64,000 nucleotides of DNA from JASGDN01 sp049841275 (GCA_049841275.1 JASGDN010000065.1:1-64000); one strand, 5' to 3'; positions 35,847-44,642 are shown, numbered from the stretch's first letter. Notes: generated by a model not told the origin, from the sequence alone. Numbers and translations are program-made.

Positions 35847-36353
35847 GTGAGTGCCGGTATCGTCATGACGTTCGACACGGTTTCGGATACGCGGATTCGG
35901 CAATTATGGAGCGCGCTCGAAACACCGGGCCTGATCGTCCCGAATCTCGGACGCCCGCATCTGACCCTGGCGCTGATTGACGAAGCTGACCTCGGTGCAG
36001 CGGGTGACGCGTTGGCGGACTTGGCCGCAGGCATGCATGGCACGACGATTGCCGTTGACAGCATCGGCCTCTTCCCCGGCGAGCAACCCGTCCTCTTTCT
36101 GAATCCGGTCGCCAGTGGCGTGTTGCTTGCCCTGCATCGTCGGGTTCACGCTGCGCTCCGAAATGTCGGTATCGTGACGGACGGTCCTGGGCATAACTAC
36201 GTGCCGGGCCGTTGGGTTCCACACGTGACACTTGGCCGGGCTATTGATGCGGCGGCGCTCGATCCTGCGATACGCATCGCCAACCGCTTCCGGCTCCGCT
36301 TTGAGGTAACCGGTATCGCCCTGATGGCGGTGCGGACCGAACTTCAGCTTTAG
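35847..36353 (+). CDS. 2'-5' RNA ligase family (2H phosphoesterase) protein
   Basis: A 168-aa protein with the two HxT motifs of the 2H superfamily: GRPHLTLAL (~residue 37) and WVPHVTLGRA (~130). The spacing and length fit the 2'-5' RNA ligase/cyclic phosphodiesterase group. The substrate is likely a 2',3'-cyclic or 2'-5' linked nucleotide, not provable here. The GTG at 35847 follows GCGAGG. It is probably co-transcribed with ychF. Confidence 0.75.
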   Translation: MSAGIVMTFDTVSDTRIRQLWSALETPGLIVPNLGRPHLTLALIDEADLGAAGDALADLAAGMHGTTIAVDSIGLFPGEQPVLFLNPVASGVLLALHRRVHAALRNVGIVTDGPGHNYVPGRWVPHVTLGRAIDAAALDPAIRIANRFRLRFEVTGIALMAVRTELQL

Positions 36354-36417
36354 GACGGAGATATCTGGGACCATTTGCGGCGAGAAATGCGCTGTACCAA
36401 CCACGAAAGACAGCATC

Positions 36418-37173
36418 ATGTACCGTCAGTTCGAGAACCCGACCGGAAACGAAGACGAGATCGAGATCCAGCCGTGGCCGCCGGTGGAACTGGTGGGCCG
36501 TGCGACAGTGTTGGCGTCACTGGCGCGGCGCTATGCGATCGAGCTCGAGCTCGAGGAGGGCGGCGACGCCTTCGACCTGGAGACGCAGCGGTTCGATCTC
36601 TCGGCTTGGGCCCGGACTGAACTGGCGACCTGGCTGACGGACGACGAGTTGCGCATCCTGAACACCCCAAACGGCGAATTCACCGACGAGGATGCCGACC
36701 TCTGCGAGGACGCCATCGTTGGCGGCGTCGCGGTGATCTGGGCGCTCGGCGTGGTGACGCTCGACCGCCTCCCGTGGGATCAGGTGGACGAACTCGAGGC
36801 GTGGTTGCTCGACTGGGCGCCGAAGCCGTGGGGAAATGTCCGCCCCCTGGTCAAGAATGCCCGCCTTCGCTCCGACGAGGAACTAGCTGCCGAACGCGAG
36901 CGGTGGGAACTCTGGTACTGGCGGTCCAGCTTCGATGATGAGCTTGATGCCGAGGATCGCGCTGCGATTGCGGAGGCCGCCGGCGAGGCGCAGGAGGCTG
37001 GCCTGATCGCGATGCGCATGGGCGACTTCCTCGTGGACGATCGGGCCTTCAGCGAGCTCGATCCGCTGGAACGGGAGGCCGTCGCCGGAACCTCATATGC
37101 ACGGTTGAAGGCGCTGAACTGGATCTGCGGGCTCGGGGAGACGTGGGACACGACGCCCCTGCTGATCGACTGA
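36418..37173 (+). CDS. DUF4272-like uncharacterised protein
   Basis: A 251-aa acidic, soluble, mostly helical protein. ATVLASLARRYAIELELEE near the N-terminus, EDAIVGGVAVIWALGVVTLDRLPWDQ in the middle, and YARLKALNWICGLGETWDTTPLLID at the end resemble the DUF4272 family, in which a Trp-rich C-terminus is typical. No catalytic motif is evident. It stands alone between the 2H phosphoesterase and a terminator. Confidence 0.55.
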   Translation: MYRQFENPTGNEDEIEIQPWPPVELVGRATVLASLARRYAIELELEEGGDAFDLETQRFDLSAWARTELATWLTDDELRILNTPNGEFTDEDADLCEDAIVGGVAVIWALGVVTLDRLPWDQVDELEAWLLDWAPKPWGNVRPLVKNARLRSDEELAAERERWELWYWRSSFDDELDAEDRAAIAEAAGEAQEAGLIAMRMGDFLVDDRAFSELDPLEREAVAGTSYARLKALNWICGLGETWDTTPLLID

Positions 37174-37198
37174 CATATCCTGGGCATCAGCTCAATGC

Positions 37199-37224
37199 GG
37201 CCCGCCGGATCGGTCCGGCGGGCC
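37199..37224 (+). terminator. Hairpin terminator after the DUF4272-like gene
   Basis: Perfect 11-bp GC stem (37199-37209 with 37214-37224) and a TCGG loop, 26 nt past the stop. Only TTC follows. Confidence 0.6.
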
Positions 37225-37231
37225 TTCGCGC

Positions 37232-37286
37232 TTGACGGCGCTCTGTTCATTCGACTATTGTCTAAATAGACAATCATCGAATGAAC
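37232..37286 (+). promoter_or_regulatory. Promoter with 42-bp palindromic operator of the ArsR gene
   Basis: TTGACG (37232-37237), an 18-nt spacer and TATTGT (37256-37261). An almost perfect 42-bp inverted repeat (37245-37286) with arms starting GTTCATTCGA and an inner ATTGTCTA covers the -10 and the likely start site. It ends 10 nt before the regulator ATG, so autorepression by the downstream ArsR protein is the natural reading. Confidence 0.8.
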
Positions 37287-37296
37287 GGAGCGATCC

Positions 37297-37977
37297 ATGA
37301 CATCCCAACTCGACGTGACCGACCTTGCGCGCTTGCTGAAGACAATCGCCGATGAGACGCGGCTGCGCATCCTCGGCGCCATCGCCGCGCGTCCGATGAC
37401 GGGCAAGGATCTGGCGGAGGAACTCGATCTCTCCGCGCCGACGATCAGCCACCACATGAAGAAGCTCACCGAGGCCGGTATCGTCGTGATGGAGAGCGAG
37501 GCGCAGCGGCGCTGGTATCGCCTCAACGGCGACCTCCTGCTTGCCAGCAAGCGCGTCCCGCTCTATGCGAACCCTTCCCCTGTTCCGGCAGCAGACGACC
37601 TCGACGAAGATGCCCGTTTCCGGGCCAAGGTGATTCGCGACTTCTTCGATGGCGAGCGATTGAAGGAGATACCGGCGCAACGGAAACGGCGGGTAATCAT
37701 CCTGCAGCACATCATGGAGCGCTTCGAGCCAGACCGAACCTATCCCGAACGTGAGGTGAACGAGATCCTGCGGCCGGTCCACGATGATGTGGCGACGCTG
37801 CGGCGCGAACTGGTGGACTATGGCTACATGCTGCGGGACCGCGGCATGTACCAGATGGCGCGTGCCGCCCCTGAACGCACGCGCCAGATCGCGCAGGAGA
37901 TCACCGGCGACGAGGGGTCGTGGCTGGCATCCCTGCTTCAGGTCGCGATCGACTCAGGGCGTCCTGACCCCCGTTGA
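37297..37977 (+). CDS. ArsR-family regulator with DUF2087 domain
   Basis: A 226-aa protein. Residues ~5-85 are an ArsR winged helix (LLKTIADETRLRILGAI, DLSAPTISHHMKKLTEAGIV, WYRLN). Residues ~120-195 form a DUF2087 domain (KRRVIILQHIMERFEPDRTYPEREVNEIL, LRRELVDYGYMLRDRGMYQM). No cysteine metal site is visible in the winged helix, so the signal may not be a metal. A CGGAG site precedes the ATG. Its 3' end overlaps the trpF stop by 24 nt on the opposite strand. Confidence 0.85.
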   Translation: MTSQLDVTDLARLLKTIADETRLRILGAIAARPMTGKDLAEELDLSAPTISHHMKKLTEAGIVVMESEAQRRWYRLNGDLLLASKRVPLYANPSPVPAADDLDEDARFRAKVIRDFFDGERLKEIPAQRKRRVIILQHIMERFEPDRTYPEREVNEILRPVHDDVATLRRELVDYGYMLRDRGMYQMARAAPERTRQIAQEITGDEGSWLASLLQVAIDSGRPDPR

Positions 37978-38655
37978 CGAGATGGCAGGTGCCCGGCGAG
38001 CGGCATCGACGAACGCGGCGATCTTCTCCGGGTCCTTGACGCCATCCGTTTCGATACCGGAACTTACGTCAACTCCGAATGGCGACACCTCGGCGATTGC
38101 CATGCCGACGTTCTCCGGGGTCAATCCTCCGGCCAGCACGATGGGATAGCGGGCTGCGATGGCTGCTGCAATCGCCCAGTTCCCCGTCACCCCGCTTCCG
38201 CCATAACTCCCCGGATGGTAGGCGTCCAGCATGACGCGGGCGACCGGTTGCGGCCCGTCGAGCCATGTTGCGACTGCCTGCATCACTGCCTCGACTGGCT
38301 CATCCGGCGCGGGCCGAAGCGCCTTCCAGACCGAAAGCGACTCCGGTATCCGCTGGCGAATGGTGAGGTCCTCGTCGCCGGAAAGCTGGATCGTCTCGAA
38401 CGCGCCGCTCTCCACGATGGCGGCGATCTCGGCATACGTCGGGTTGACTGTCACGGCGACGAAGGCTGGAAGCGGTGCCTGCCTTACCGCTAATGCCTCG
38501 CGGATGGCGACGACCTCCGCTATCGTCACCCGCCGCTTCGACGGCGCGAGCATGAACCCGATGGCGTCCACGCTCGCTCCTATGGCCGCCTCTACTGCCT
38601 CAGCCGAGCGCAGCCCGCACGTCTTGATGAAGATGCCGCCTGGCTCAGTGGACAC
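37954..38655 (-). CDS. trpF: Phosphoribosylanthranilate isomerase
   Basis: Third pathway enzyme of tryptophan synthesis (PRA to CdRP). The 233-aa TIM barrel starts IFIKTCGLRSAEAVEAA (the Cys after Lys-x is the catalytic base), then has GFMLAPSKR, VQLSGDE-like IQLSGDED, and the phosphate site LAGGLTPENV and GVDVSSGIETDGVKD. The GTG at 38655 overlaps the end of trpC. It is the last gene of the trp operon. Confidence 0.93.
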   Translation of the reverse strand: MSTEPGGIFIKTCGLRSAEAVEAAIGASVDAIGFMLAPSKRRVTIAEVVAIREALAVRQAPLPAFVAVTVNPTYAEIAAIVESGAFETIQLSGDEDLTIRQRIPESLSVWKALRPAPDEPVEAVMQAVATWLDGPQPVARVMLDAYHPGSYGGSGVTGNWAIAAAIAARYPIVLAGGLTPENVGMAIAEVSPFGVDVSSGIETDGVKDPEKIAAFVDAARRAPAISSTGVRTP

Positions 38656-39475
38656 GAGGCACTCCCGCCAGGGCGCGCGTTGCCGCGGCGCGGTCATCAT
38701 GCATGATGAGCGATTCGCCGACGAGCACCGCCGCAACCCCGGCATCCGCCAGGCGCGCGACATCGTCGGTCGTGAAGATGCCGCTCTCCCCCACAATCGT
38801 CGTGCCAGCCGGAAGCGTCGGCGCGATCCGCTCCGTCGCTGCCAGGTCGACGTGGAAGCTGCGGAGATCCCGATTATTGATGCCGATCAGCGTCGATCCA
38901 GCTGCGACTGCGCGGCCGGCCTCCTCCTCATCGTGAACTTCCACCAATACCGAGAGACCGATCGATCGCGCGTATGCATGCAGGTCAGCCAGCGTGGCGT
39001 CGTCCAGCGCAGCGACGATCAGCAGGATGCAGCTTGCTCCAAAGGCGCGAGCCTCGTCGATCTGATAGCGGTCGAGCATGAAATCCTTGCGCAGGACGCC
39101 GATTGGGTTCCGAGCCGCGTAGGCCGTGCGGGTGACGGTTTCGAGATCGGCGAGCGACCCCTTGAAGAACGGTTCGTCGGTGAGGCAGGAGATGGCCGCC
39201 GCACCGCCCTCGATGTACGCCGTCGCGATCTCCGACGGCACGACCGAGACGGGGAATATGCCCTTCGACGGCGACGCCCGCTTGATCTCCGCGATTACCG
39301 TGACGCAATCGCGATTCAAAGCCACCTCTACATCGATTGGCACTGGCTGCTCGGCGGCCTTTACATGGAGCGCGTCGCGCGAGATGAGCGCCTTGCGCGT
39401 TTCGACATCCTTCGCCGTCTGGGCGAGGATGCGGTCGAGATAGGTGCCTGTCTGCTGCGGGATCGCGGTCGTCAT
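38645..39475 (-). CDS. trpC: Indole-3-glycerol-phosphate synthase
   Basis: Converts CdRP to indole-3-glycerol phosphate. The 276-aa TIM barrel has VIAEIKRASPSKG (catalytic Lys), AISCLTDEPFFKGS, VLRKDFMLDRYQI (second Lys), LIGINNRDLRSF, and VGESGIFT. The ATG overlaps the trpD stop (ATGA), and the 3' end overlaps trpF by 11 nt, so the three are coupled. Confidence 0.96.
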   Translation of the reverse strand: MTTAIPQQTGTYLDRILAQTAKDVETRKALISRDALHVKAAEQPVPIDVEVALNRDCVTVIAEIKRASPSKGIFPVSVVPSEIATAYIEGGAAAISCLTDEPFFKGSLADLETVTRTAYAARNPIGVLRKDFMLDRYQIDEARAFGASCILLIVAALDDATLADLHAYARSIGLSVLVEVHDEEEAGRAVAAGSTLIGINNRDLRSFHVDLAATERIAPTLPAGTTIVGESGIFTTDDVARLADAGVAAVLVGESLIMHDDRAAATRALAGVPRVH

Positions 39476-40545
39476 GCCGTCACTCCGGATCGGTCGGCGA
39501 CCAGCGCCTGCGTCACCCGCACCAGTTCCTCCATCCGGGCATAGGCCGCACCCGAATCGATCGCACGGGCGGCCATCGCCACGCCCTCCGCAAAGGATTT
39601 GGCGGCATTCGCGGCATAGATCCCGGCGCCCGCGTTCATCAGGGTGATCGACCGGCGTGGTCCTCGCTCGCCTTGAAGGATGGCTTTAGTGATCTCGACG
39701 TTCCGCGCCGCGTCGCCGCCGAGAAGGTCGTCTTTCGTGCCGCGATCGAGTCCGAAGTCCTCCGGCGTCACCGTATAGGTGACGATGCTGCCTTTGCGCT
39801 CGTCCCATTCGGTGATCGTTGTGCCGCCCTGGATACCGACCTCATCCAGCCCCTCGTCCGCATAGGCGAGCACAGCATGACTGCTCCCAAGGATCGCGAG
39901 CACCTCCGCCAGTTTGGTCGCCACGTCGGCGTGCCCGACGCCAATCAACTGATGGCGAGTTCCGGCCGGATTCGTGAGCGGCCCGAGGAGGTTGAAGACG
40001 GTGCGGATGCCGATCTCCCGGCGCGATGGCCCGACGAAGCGCATTGCCGGGTGGAAGGCTGGGGCATACATGAACCCGATCCCGACCTGTCGGACGCTCG
40101 CGGCGACCTCGTCTGGCGTCAGCTCGACGGCGACGCCAAGACCTTCCAGCAGATCGGCCGAGCCGCAAAGACTGCTGGCGGCACGATTGCCATGCTTGGC
40201 GATGCGCACTCCAGCGGCTGCGATCGCGAACGTGGCCGTCGTGGAGATGTTGAACGTGTTCGAGTGATCGCCACCAGTGCCGCAGGTGTCGAGCAGTGGT
40301 GCGGAATCCTGCTCGATATCCACATGCAGGGCGTGGTCGCGCATGGCGCGGGCGAATCCGGCGATCTCGGCGGGTGTCTCGCCCTTCATGCGTAGGCCGG
40401 TGACAAGCGCGCCGATCTGCGATCCCGTCACCTCGCCATCCATGATCGCGTTCATGGCGGCGGTCGCTTCCTCATGCGTAAGTTCGCGCCCTTCGACGAC
40501 GGCGCGGATGGCATCCTTGATGTCGATGCCCTGGGGTATGGTCAT
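39472..40545 (-). CDS. trpD: Anthranilate phosphoribosyltransferase
   Basis: Adds phosphoribose to anthranilate. The 357-aa protein shows DTCGTGGDHSNTFNISTTA (PRPP loop), KHGNRAASSLCGSAD, FVGPSRREIGIRTVFNLLGPLTNPA, and D-E metal sites later. The N-terminal helices match the family. The 157-bp gap to trpG holds repeat copy B. Confidence 0.96.
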   Translation of the reverse strand: MTIPQGIDIKDAIRAVVEGRELTHEEATAAMNAIMDGEVTGSQIGALVTGLRMKGETPAEIAGFARAMRDHALHVDIEQDSAPLLDTCGTGGDHSNTFNISTTATFAIAAAGVRIAKHGNRAASSLCGSADLLEGLGVAVELTPDEVAASVRQVGIGFMYAPAFHPAMRFVGPSRREIGIRTVFNLLGPLTNPAGTRHQLIGVGHADVATKLAEVLAILGSSHAVLAYADEGLDEVGIQGGTTITEWDERKGSIVTYTVTPEDFGLDRGTKDDLLGGDAARNVEITKAILQGERGPRRSITLMNAGAGIYAANAAKSFAEGVAMAARAIDSGAAYARMEELVRVTQALVADRSGVTA

Positions 40546-40657
40546 TGGATCCTCTTTATCGACCTATGGTCGATTGCGCTTCGCGCGGGGGTCCTTCGCT
40601 GCGCTCAGGATGACATGGGAGGTTGAGCGAACGAAAAATCCCGGCGATGACGAGGCC

Positions 40658-40684
40658 TCGGGCGATCCTCGTGATCGCCTCTAC
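40658..40684. repeat. GTAGGGGCG-type repeat, copy B (trpG-trpD spacer)
   Basis: CGGGCGATC - GATCGCCTCTAC arms match the right half of copy A (CGGGCGATC - GATCGCCCCTAC). Upstream, 40590-40628 carries a separate sequence (TCCTTCGCTGCGCTCAGGAT) with degenerate relatives before ileS. Confidence 0.55.
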
Positions 40685-40702
40685 GGGACAATCCGGCAGG
40701 TG

Positions 40703-41323
40703 TCAATAGCCGAGAACAGGGATCTTAGCGTCGGCGTCCTCCGCGATGGCGCCGCAGGAGCGAAGGTAGTTCGCCAGCAGGTCCTTGCCATACACCGTCA
40801 GGATCGACTCCGGGTGGAACTGCACGCCTTCGATCGGCAGCTCCCGGTGGCGGATGCCCTGGATTACACCATCGTCCGAGGTCGCGGTGACCTCGAAGGC
40901 GGGAGAGAGCGTGGACGGCTCGATTGTCAGCGAGTGATAGCGGGTGGCGACGAACGGATTCGGCAGGCCCTCGAAGACGCCTTTGCCGTTGTGCTCGATC
41001 ATTGAGGTCTTGCCGTGCATCAATGATGGTGCATGGACGATCTTGCTGCCATAGGCCGCCCCGATCGACTGATGACCGAGACAGACGCCGAGGATCGGCT
41101 TGCGGCCGGCAAAGGCCTTGACCAGGTCGATCGAGATACCGGCCTCGGCTGGAGTGCAAGGCCCGGGTGAGATCACAAAACCGTCGATCTCGTCCAACCG
41201 CTCCTCGATCGCCTCGACGGATGTCTGGTCGTTGCGCTCCACCAGCACGTCGGCGCCGAGTTCGGAGAAGGCCTGGTAGAGGTTGAAGGTGAACGAATCG
41301 TAGTTATCGAGCATGTAGATCAT
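40703..41323 (-). CDS. trpG: Anthranilate synthase component II (glutamine amidotransferase)
   Basis: Supplies ammonia from glutamine to TrpE. The 206-aa class I amidotransferase starts MIYMLDNYDSFTFNL and has SPGPCTPAEAGI, the nucleophile loop GVCLGHQ, and the His-Glu pair in VQFHPESILT. The ATG at 41323 follows AGGGAG. It could also serve p-aminobenzoate synthesis, as amphibolic TrpG do, but the operon points to Trp. Confidence 0.95.
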   Translation of the reverse strand: MIYMLDNYDSFTFNLYQAFSELGADVLVERNDQTSVEAIEERLDEIDGFVISPGPCTPAEAGISIDLVKAFAGRKPILGVCLGHQSIGAAYGSKIVHAPSLMHGKTSMIEHNGKGVFEGLPNPFVATRYHSLTIEPSTLSPAFEVTATSDDGVIQGIRHRELPIEGVQFHPESILTVYGKDLLANYLRSCGAIAEDADAKIPVLGY

Positions 41324-41409
41324 TGAAGATCTCCCTCGTGGCATTTTCACAACCACGCGATCGAGAATGCTGATCGTGCCGGATCGATGCCAGCCTGCGG
41401 CGTTCGTCT

Positions 41410-41434
41410 GTAGGGGCCGACCCCATGTCGGTCC
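41410..41434. repeat. GTAGGGGCC-type short repeat, copy C (trpE-trpG spacer)
   Basis: GTAGGGGCCGACCCCATG resembles the outer arm of copies A and B but diverges inside; membership of the same family is tentative. Confidence 0.35.
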
Positions 41435-41443
41435 GTTGCGGGA

Positions 41444-43039
41444 TCATCCAATTTCTGCCGCCGTCGCCAAATCGGTTGCTTCGATCTGCTCGGCCCGCTC
41501 GATGGCGCGGACGAGTGCGCGCATCTTGTGCAGGCTCTCTGCATACTCCCCTTCCGGCGAGGAGTCGGCGACCACGCCACCGCCGGCCTGCAGCGAGGCG
41601 ATGCCATCGTGGACGACCATCGTGCGGAGGGCGATGCAGGTATCCATACCGCCGGCGAAATCGACGTAGCCGACCGCGCCGGAGTAGATACCGCGCTGAT
41701 CGGTTTCCAGCTCGGCGATGATCTCCATCGCCCGGATCTTCGGCGCGCCGGAAACGGTGCCGGCCGGGAAGCAGGAACGAAGTGCGTCGAGGCTGGTCCG
41801 GTCGTCGCGTAACTGGCCTTCGACGTTGCTGACGATGTGCATGACGTGGGAGAAGCGTTCGATTTCCATCAGCCGCGGAACGTGGACGGAGCCGGGTTTC
41901 GAGACGCGGCCGACATCGTTACGGCCCAGATCGACAAGCATGATGTGCTCGGCGCGCTCCTTTTCGTCGGAGATCAGCTCCTCGGCGAGGGCGACATCCT
42001 CCTCCGGCGTCTTGCCACGCGGGCGCGTGCCGGCGATCGGATGGTTCGTGATGACGCCATCCTCGGAGCGGACGAGCAGTTCTGGCGAGGAACCGACGAC
42101 CTGGTAGTCGTGGAAGTCGAGGAAGAACATGTATGGCGAGGGATTCACCACTCGCAGCGCCCGGTAGATCGAGAATGGATGGGCATCGGTGGGGACATCG
42201 ACCCGCTGGGACGGCACGCACTGGATGATGTCGCCGTCCTGGATGTACTGCTTCACGCGCTCGACCATCTGGTGATAGCGCTCGGCGGTGGTATTGGGGC
42301 GGAAGCGATCGACGACCGCCTCGGTATGGGTATTCGCGGTGCGTTCGTAGGAAGGTGTCGGTCCCAGGAGCTTGGCGGACATTGCGTCGATGGTGGCGAC
42401 AGCGCTCGCGTACGATGCTTCGAGGTCTGCACCATCAAGCCGGACGTGGGCGACGATCTTCAGCGAGCGCTGGAGGTGATCGAAGACGACGAGTGAATCC
42501 GCGAGGTGATAGCGCCCCTCGGGATAGCCGAGGCCTGCTCCCTTCGCCAGGCCGACACGCGGCTCGAAGCGGCGGACCGCTTCGTAACCGAGGTAGCCGA
42601 CGATGCCGCCGGTGAAACGCGGCAGGTTCGGGTCGCTCTCGGCCCGATACGCGTCGAGGAGGGTTCCAAGTGCGGTCAGTGGGTCGTCGTAGGGTTCGGT
42701 CGTGACCGCGCCCGCATTCGTGACGATCATCTCGCCGTCGCGCAGGGTAACGTCGGTGTAATGCCCGGCTCCAATGAAGGAATAGCGGGCGATGCGGACA
42801 CCGCCCTCGATCGACTCGAGGAGAAAGCCCGGCAGTGTCGCGCCATCGCTCAGCTTCAGGTAGACCGAAACCGGCGTCTCGAGATCGGCAAGGAGTTCCC
42901 GGTAGATCGGGATCATCCGCGTATCGGGTCCGCTGGCGGCAATTGCCTCGACGGCCTCGAACGACGGCGTGATTCCAGCAGCGGCACGGGCGGCTACGGG
43001 ACGAACGGGCTTGGGGGAAACACCGGCACTTGCGACCAT
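41444..43039 (-). CDS. trpE: Anthranilate synthase component I
   Basis: Makes anthranilate from chorismate. The 531-aa protein has the N-terminal feedback motif FLLESIEGG (LLES, tryptophan binding). It has the chorismate-enzyme core IQCVPSQR, HPIAGTRPRGKTPEEDVALAEEL, DEKERAEHIMLVDLGRND, and the C-terminal FPAGTVSGAPKIRAMEII and GGMDTCIALRT. The LLES motif implies allosteric inhibition by Trp in addition to T-box control. The ATG at 43039 is 42 nt past the T-box terminator. Confidence 0.96.
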   Translation of the reverse strand: MVASAGVSPKPVRPVAARAAAGITPSFEAVEAIAASGPDTRMIPIYRELLADLETPVSVYLKLSDGATLPGFLLESIEGGVRIARYSFIGAGHYTDVTLRDGEMIVTNAGAVTTEPYDDPLTALGTLLDAYRAESDPNLPRFTGGIVGYLGYEAVRRFEPRVGLAKGAGLGYPEGRYHLADSLVVFDHLQRSLKIVAHVRLDGADLEASYASAVATIDAMSAKLLGPTPSYERTANTHTEAVVDRFRPNTTAERYHQMVERVKQYIQDGDIIQCVPSQRVDVPTDAHPFSIYRALRVVNPSPYMFFLDFHDYQVVGSSPELLVRSEDGVITNHPIAGTRPRGKTPEEDVALAEELISDEKERAEHIMLVDLGRNDVGRVSKPGSVHVPRLMEIERFSHVMHIVSNVEGQLRDDRTSLDALRSCFPAGTVSGAPKIRAMEIIAELETDQRGIYSGAVGYVDFAGGMDTCIALRTMVVHDGIASLQAGGGVVADSSPEGEYAESLHKMRALVRAIERAEQIEATDLATAAEIG

Positions 43040-43081
43040 GACTCGTGACCAACCTTCCGTGCGCACGACGGCGAAGACGAC

Positions 43082-43377
43082 AAAAAACCTCCATCCCTGG
43101 AAAGGGACGGAGGCTGAAGCCTGCCGCGGTGCCACCCTCATTGGCGGCGCGGAATGCGCCACCCACTCAAACCGTACGGGTCCACGCGGACCGATACGAG
43201 GCTCCCGTTAACGGGGGAGACACCGTTGCCGTCTACTCCGCGTCACCGCGTTTCGGGGCACAGCTCCCGGATCCATTCGGCACCCATCTCACGCCGGGCT
43301 TTCACCTTCCCCGGCTCGCTACGATCGATGTGGCGGTGCGTACTCGTTCCGTTCATCGCTGTTCATCTTGGATTGTT
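43082..43377 (-). promoter_or_regulatory. T-box riboswitch, tRNA-Trp type, upstream of the trp operon
   Basis: On the minus strand it carries the T-box core TGAGGGTGGCACCGCGG (43124-43140). A terminator follows (43103-43113 with 43088-43098) with six Ts (43082-43087). The specifier loop reads GAA-TGG-A, with Trp codon TGG at 43273-43275. The AGTAGACG block is shared with the ileS leader. The variable C of GGTGGCACC pairs with G73 of tRNA-Trp. Uncharged tRNA-Trp should allow readthrough into trpE-G-D-C-F. Confidence 0.95.
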
Positions 43378-43383
43378 GGCTGC

Positions 43384-43413
43384 ACAGTACGGCAGCGTGC
43401 AACCCGGTGTCAA
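43384..43413 (-). promoter_or_regulatory. Promoter of the trp operon
   Basis: On the minus strand TTGACA (43408-43413), an 18-nt spacer and TACTGT (43384-43389). It would start transcription just before the T-box leader. Confidence 0.7.
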
Positions 43414-43511
43414 GCTGCGAATACGTGGTTTCGGGCCATTGACGCCCGTGATAGGCTGCGCCTGGATATCATGCGACGGGCTTTCGGCAGACAAAGGAGC
43501 AGCATCACCCG

Positions 43512-44570
43512 ATGGAACAGCAGCAGAAGGACTTCCTGATGCGCCTGATCACGACACCGGGACCGTCCGGATTCGAGGAACGGCCATCCGCGGTCTGGCG
43601 CACGGAGGCGGAAACCTTCGCCGACGAGGTCGAGTGGGACGTCCTGGGGAACTCCTACGCCCGGCTCCGGAACGAGGGCGGGCCAAAGGTCGTGATCGAG
43701 GGGCACATCGACGAGATCGGGTTCATCATCACCTACATCGACGATGACGGGTTCCTCTGGTTCGACAAGATCGGCGGCTGGGACGATCAGGTGGTTGTCG
43801 GGCAACGGATCGTGATCGCGGGAACGAACGGTGACGTCCAGGGCGTGATCGGCAAGAAGGCCGCGCATTTGCTGACGCCGGCCGACCGCGAAAAGGTCAC
43901 CCAGGTCAAGGATCTGTGGATCGACATTGGGGCCAAGGACCGCGACGCGGCCGAGGCTCGCGTCTCCGTGGGCGATGCGGCAGTCGTGGACGTCTCCCCG
44001 ACCGCGCTGACCGACGATCTCTGGGTGTCACGGAGCATGGACAACCGGGTCGGCGCCTTTGTCGCGCTGGAGGCATTGCGCCTGCTTGCCAAGGATCGGC
44101 CGGCGGCGGATGTCTACGCCGTCGCGGCCTCGCAGGAGGAGATCGGCCTGGTCGGTGCAACGACCGTGGCGCATCTGCATGCGCCGTTTGTCGGCATCGC
44201 GATCGACGTGACGCACGCATCCGACTACCCCGGTGCAAGCCCGAAGGCGGACAACAAGATCGCACTTGGGGGCGGTCCCGTTCTGACACGCGGCGCGGCG
44301 ATCAACCCCGCCGTTTTCCTGGGATTGCGTGACGCGGCGCAGCGCCTGAACATCCCGTTTGCGGTGCAGGCAGCGGCGAACCGAAGCGGGACCGACGCCG
44401 ACACCTTTACCCGTTCGGGCGCGGGCGTTGCGGCGGGGCTTGTGTCGATCCCGAATCGCTACATGCACAGCCCGAATGAAGTGATCAGCCTCGCCGACCT
44501 GGAGTCGGCGGCGGCAGTGATCGCGGAGTTCGTACGGACGGTTACGCCGGAGAGCGATTTTCGCCGATAG
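43512..44570 (+). CDS. M42-family metallopeptidase (aminopeptidase)
   Basis: A 352-aa M42 glutamyl/leucyl-type aminopeptidase or endoglucanase-like protein. The dinuclear zinc ligands are readable: EGHIDEIGF (His), SMDNRVGAF (Asp), SQEEIGLVGA (catalytic Glu and ligand Glu), AIDVTHASD (Asp) and RYMHSPNE (His). Family members form large dodecameric cages in the cytosol. The ATG follows AAAGGAG by 12 nt. It is divergent from the trp operon. Confidence 0.9.
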   Translation: MEQQQKDFLMRLITTPGPSGFEERPSAVWRTEAETFADEVEWDVLGNSYARLRNEGGPKVVIEGHIDEIGFIITYIDDDGFLWFDKIGGWDDQVVVGQRIVIAGTNGDVQGVIGKKAAHLLTPADREKVTQVKDLWIDIGAKDRDAAEARVSVGDAAVVDVSPTALTDDLWVSRSMDNRVGAFVALEALRLLAKDRPAADVYAVAASQEEIGLVGATTVAHLHAPFVGIAIDVTHASDYPGASPKADNKIALGGGPVLTRGAAINPAVFLGLRDAAQRLNIPFAVQAAANRSGTDADTFTRSGAGVAAGLVSIPNRYMHSPNEVISLADLESAAAVIAEFVRTVTPESDFRR

Positions 44571-44579
44571 GGAAGCGCG

Positions 44580-44634
44580 GACCGAGGAGTGAGCGGGACG
44601 AGCGGTCCAGCATCTCGCTCCTCACTTCTTGGTC
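44580..44634. terminator. Hairpin between the M42 peptidase gene and mutM
   Basis: A 14-bp stem (44580-44593 with 44621-44634, two G-U pairs on the plus strand) with a long loop, between convergent stops. No U-tract. Confidence 0.5.
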
Positions 44635-44642
44635 CTCACCTC

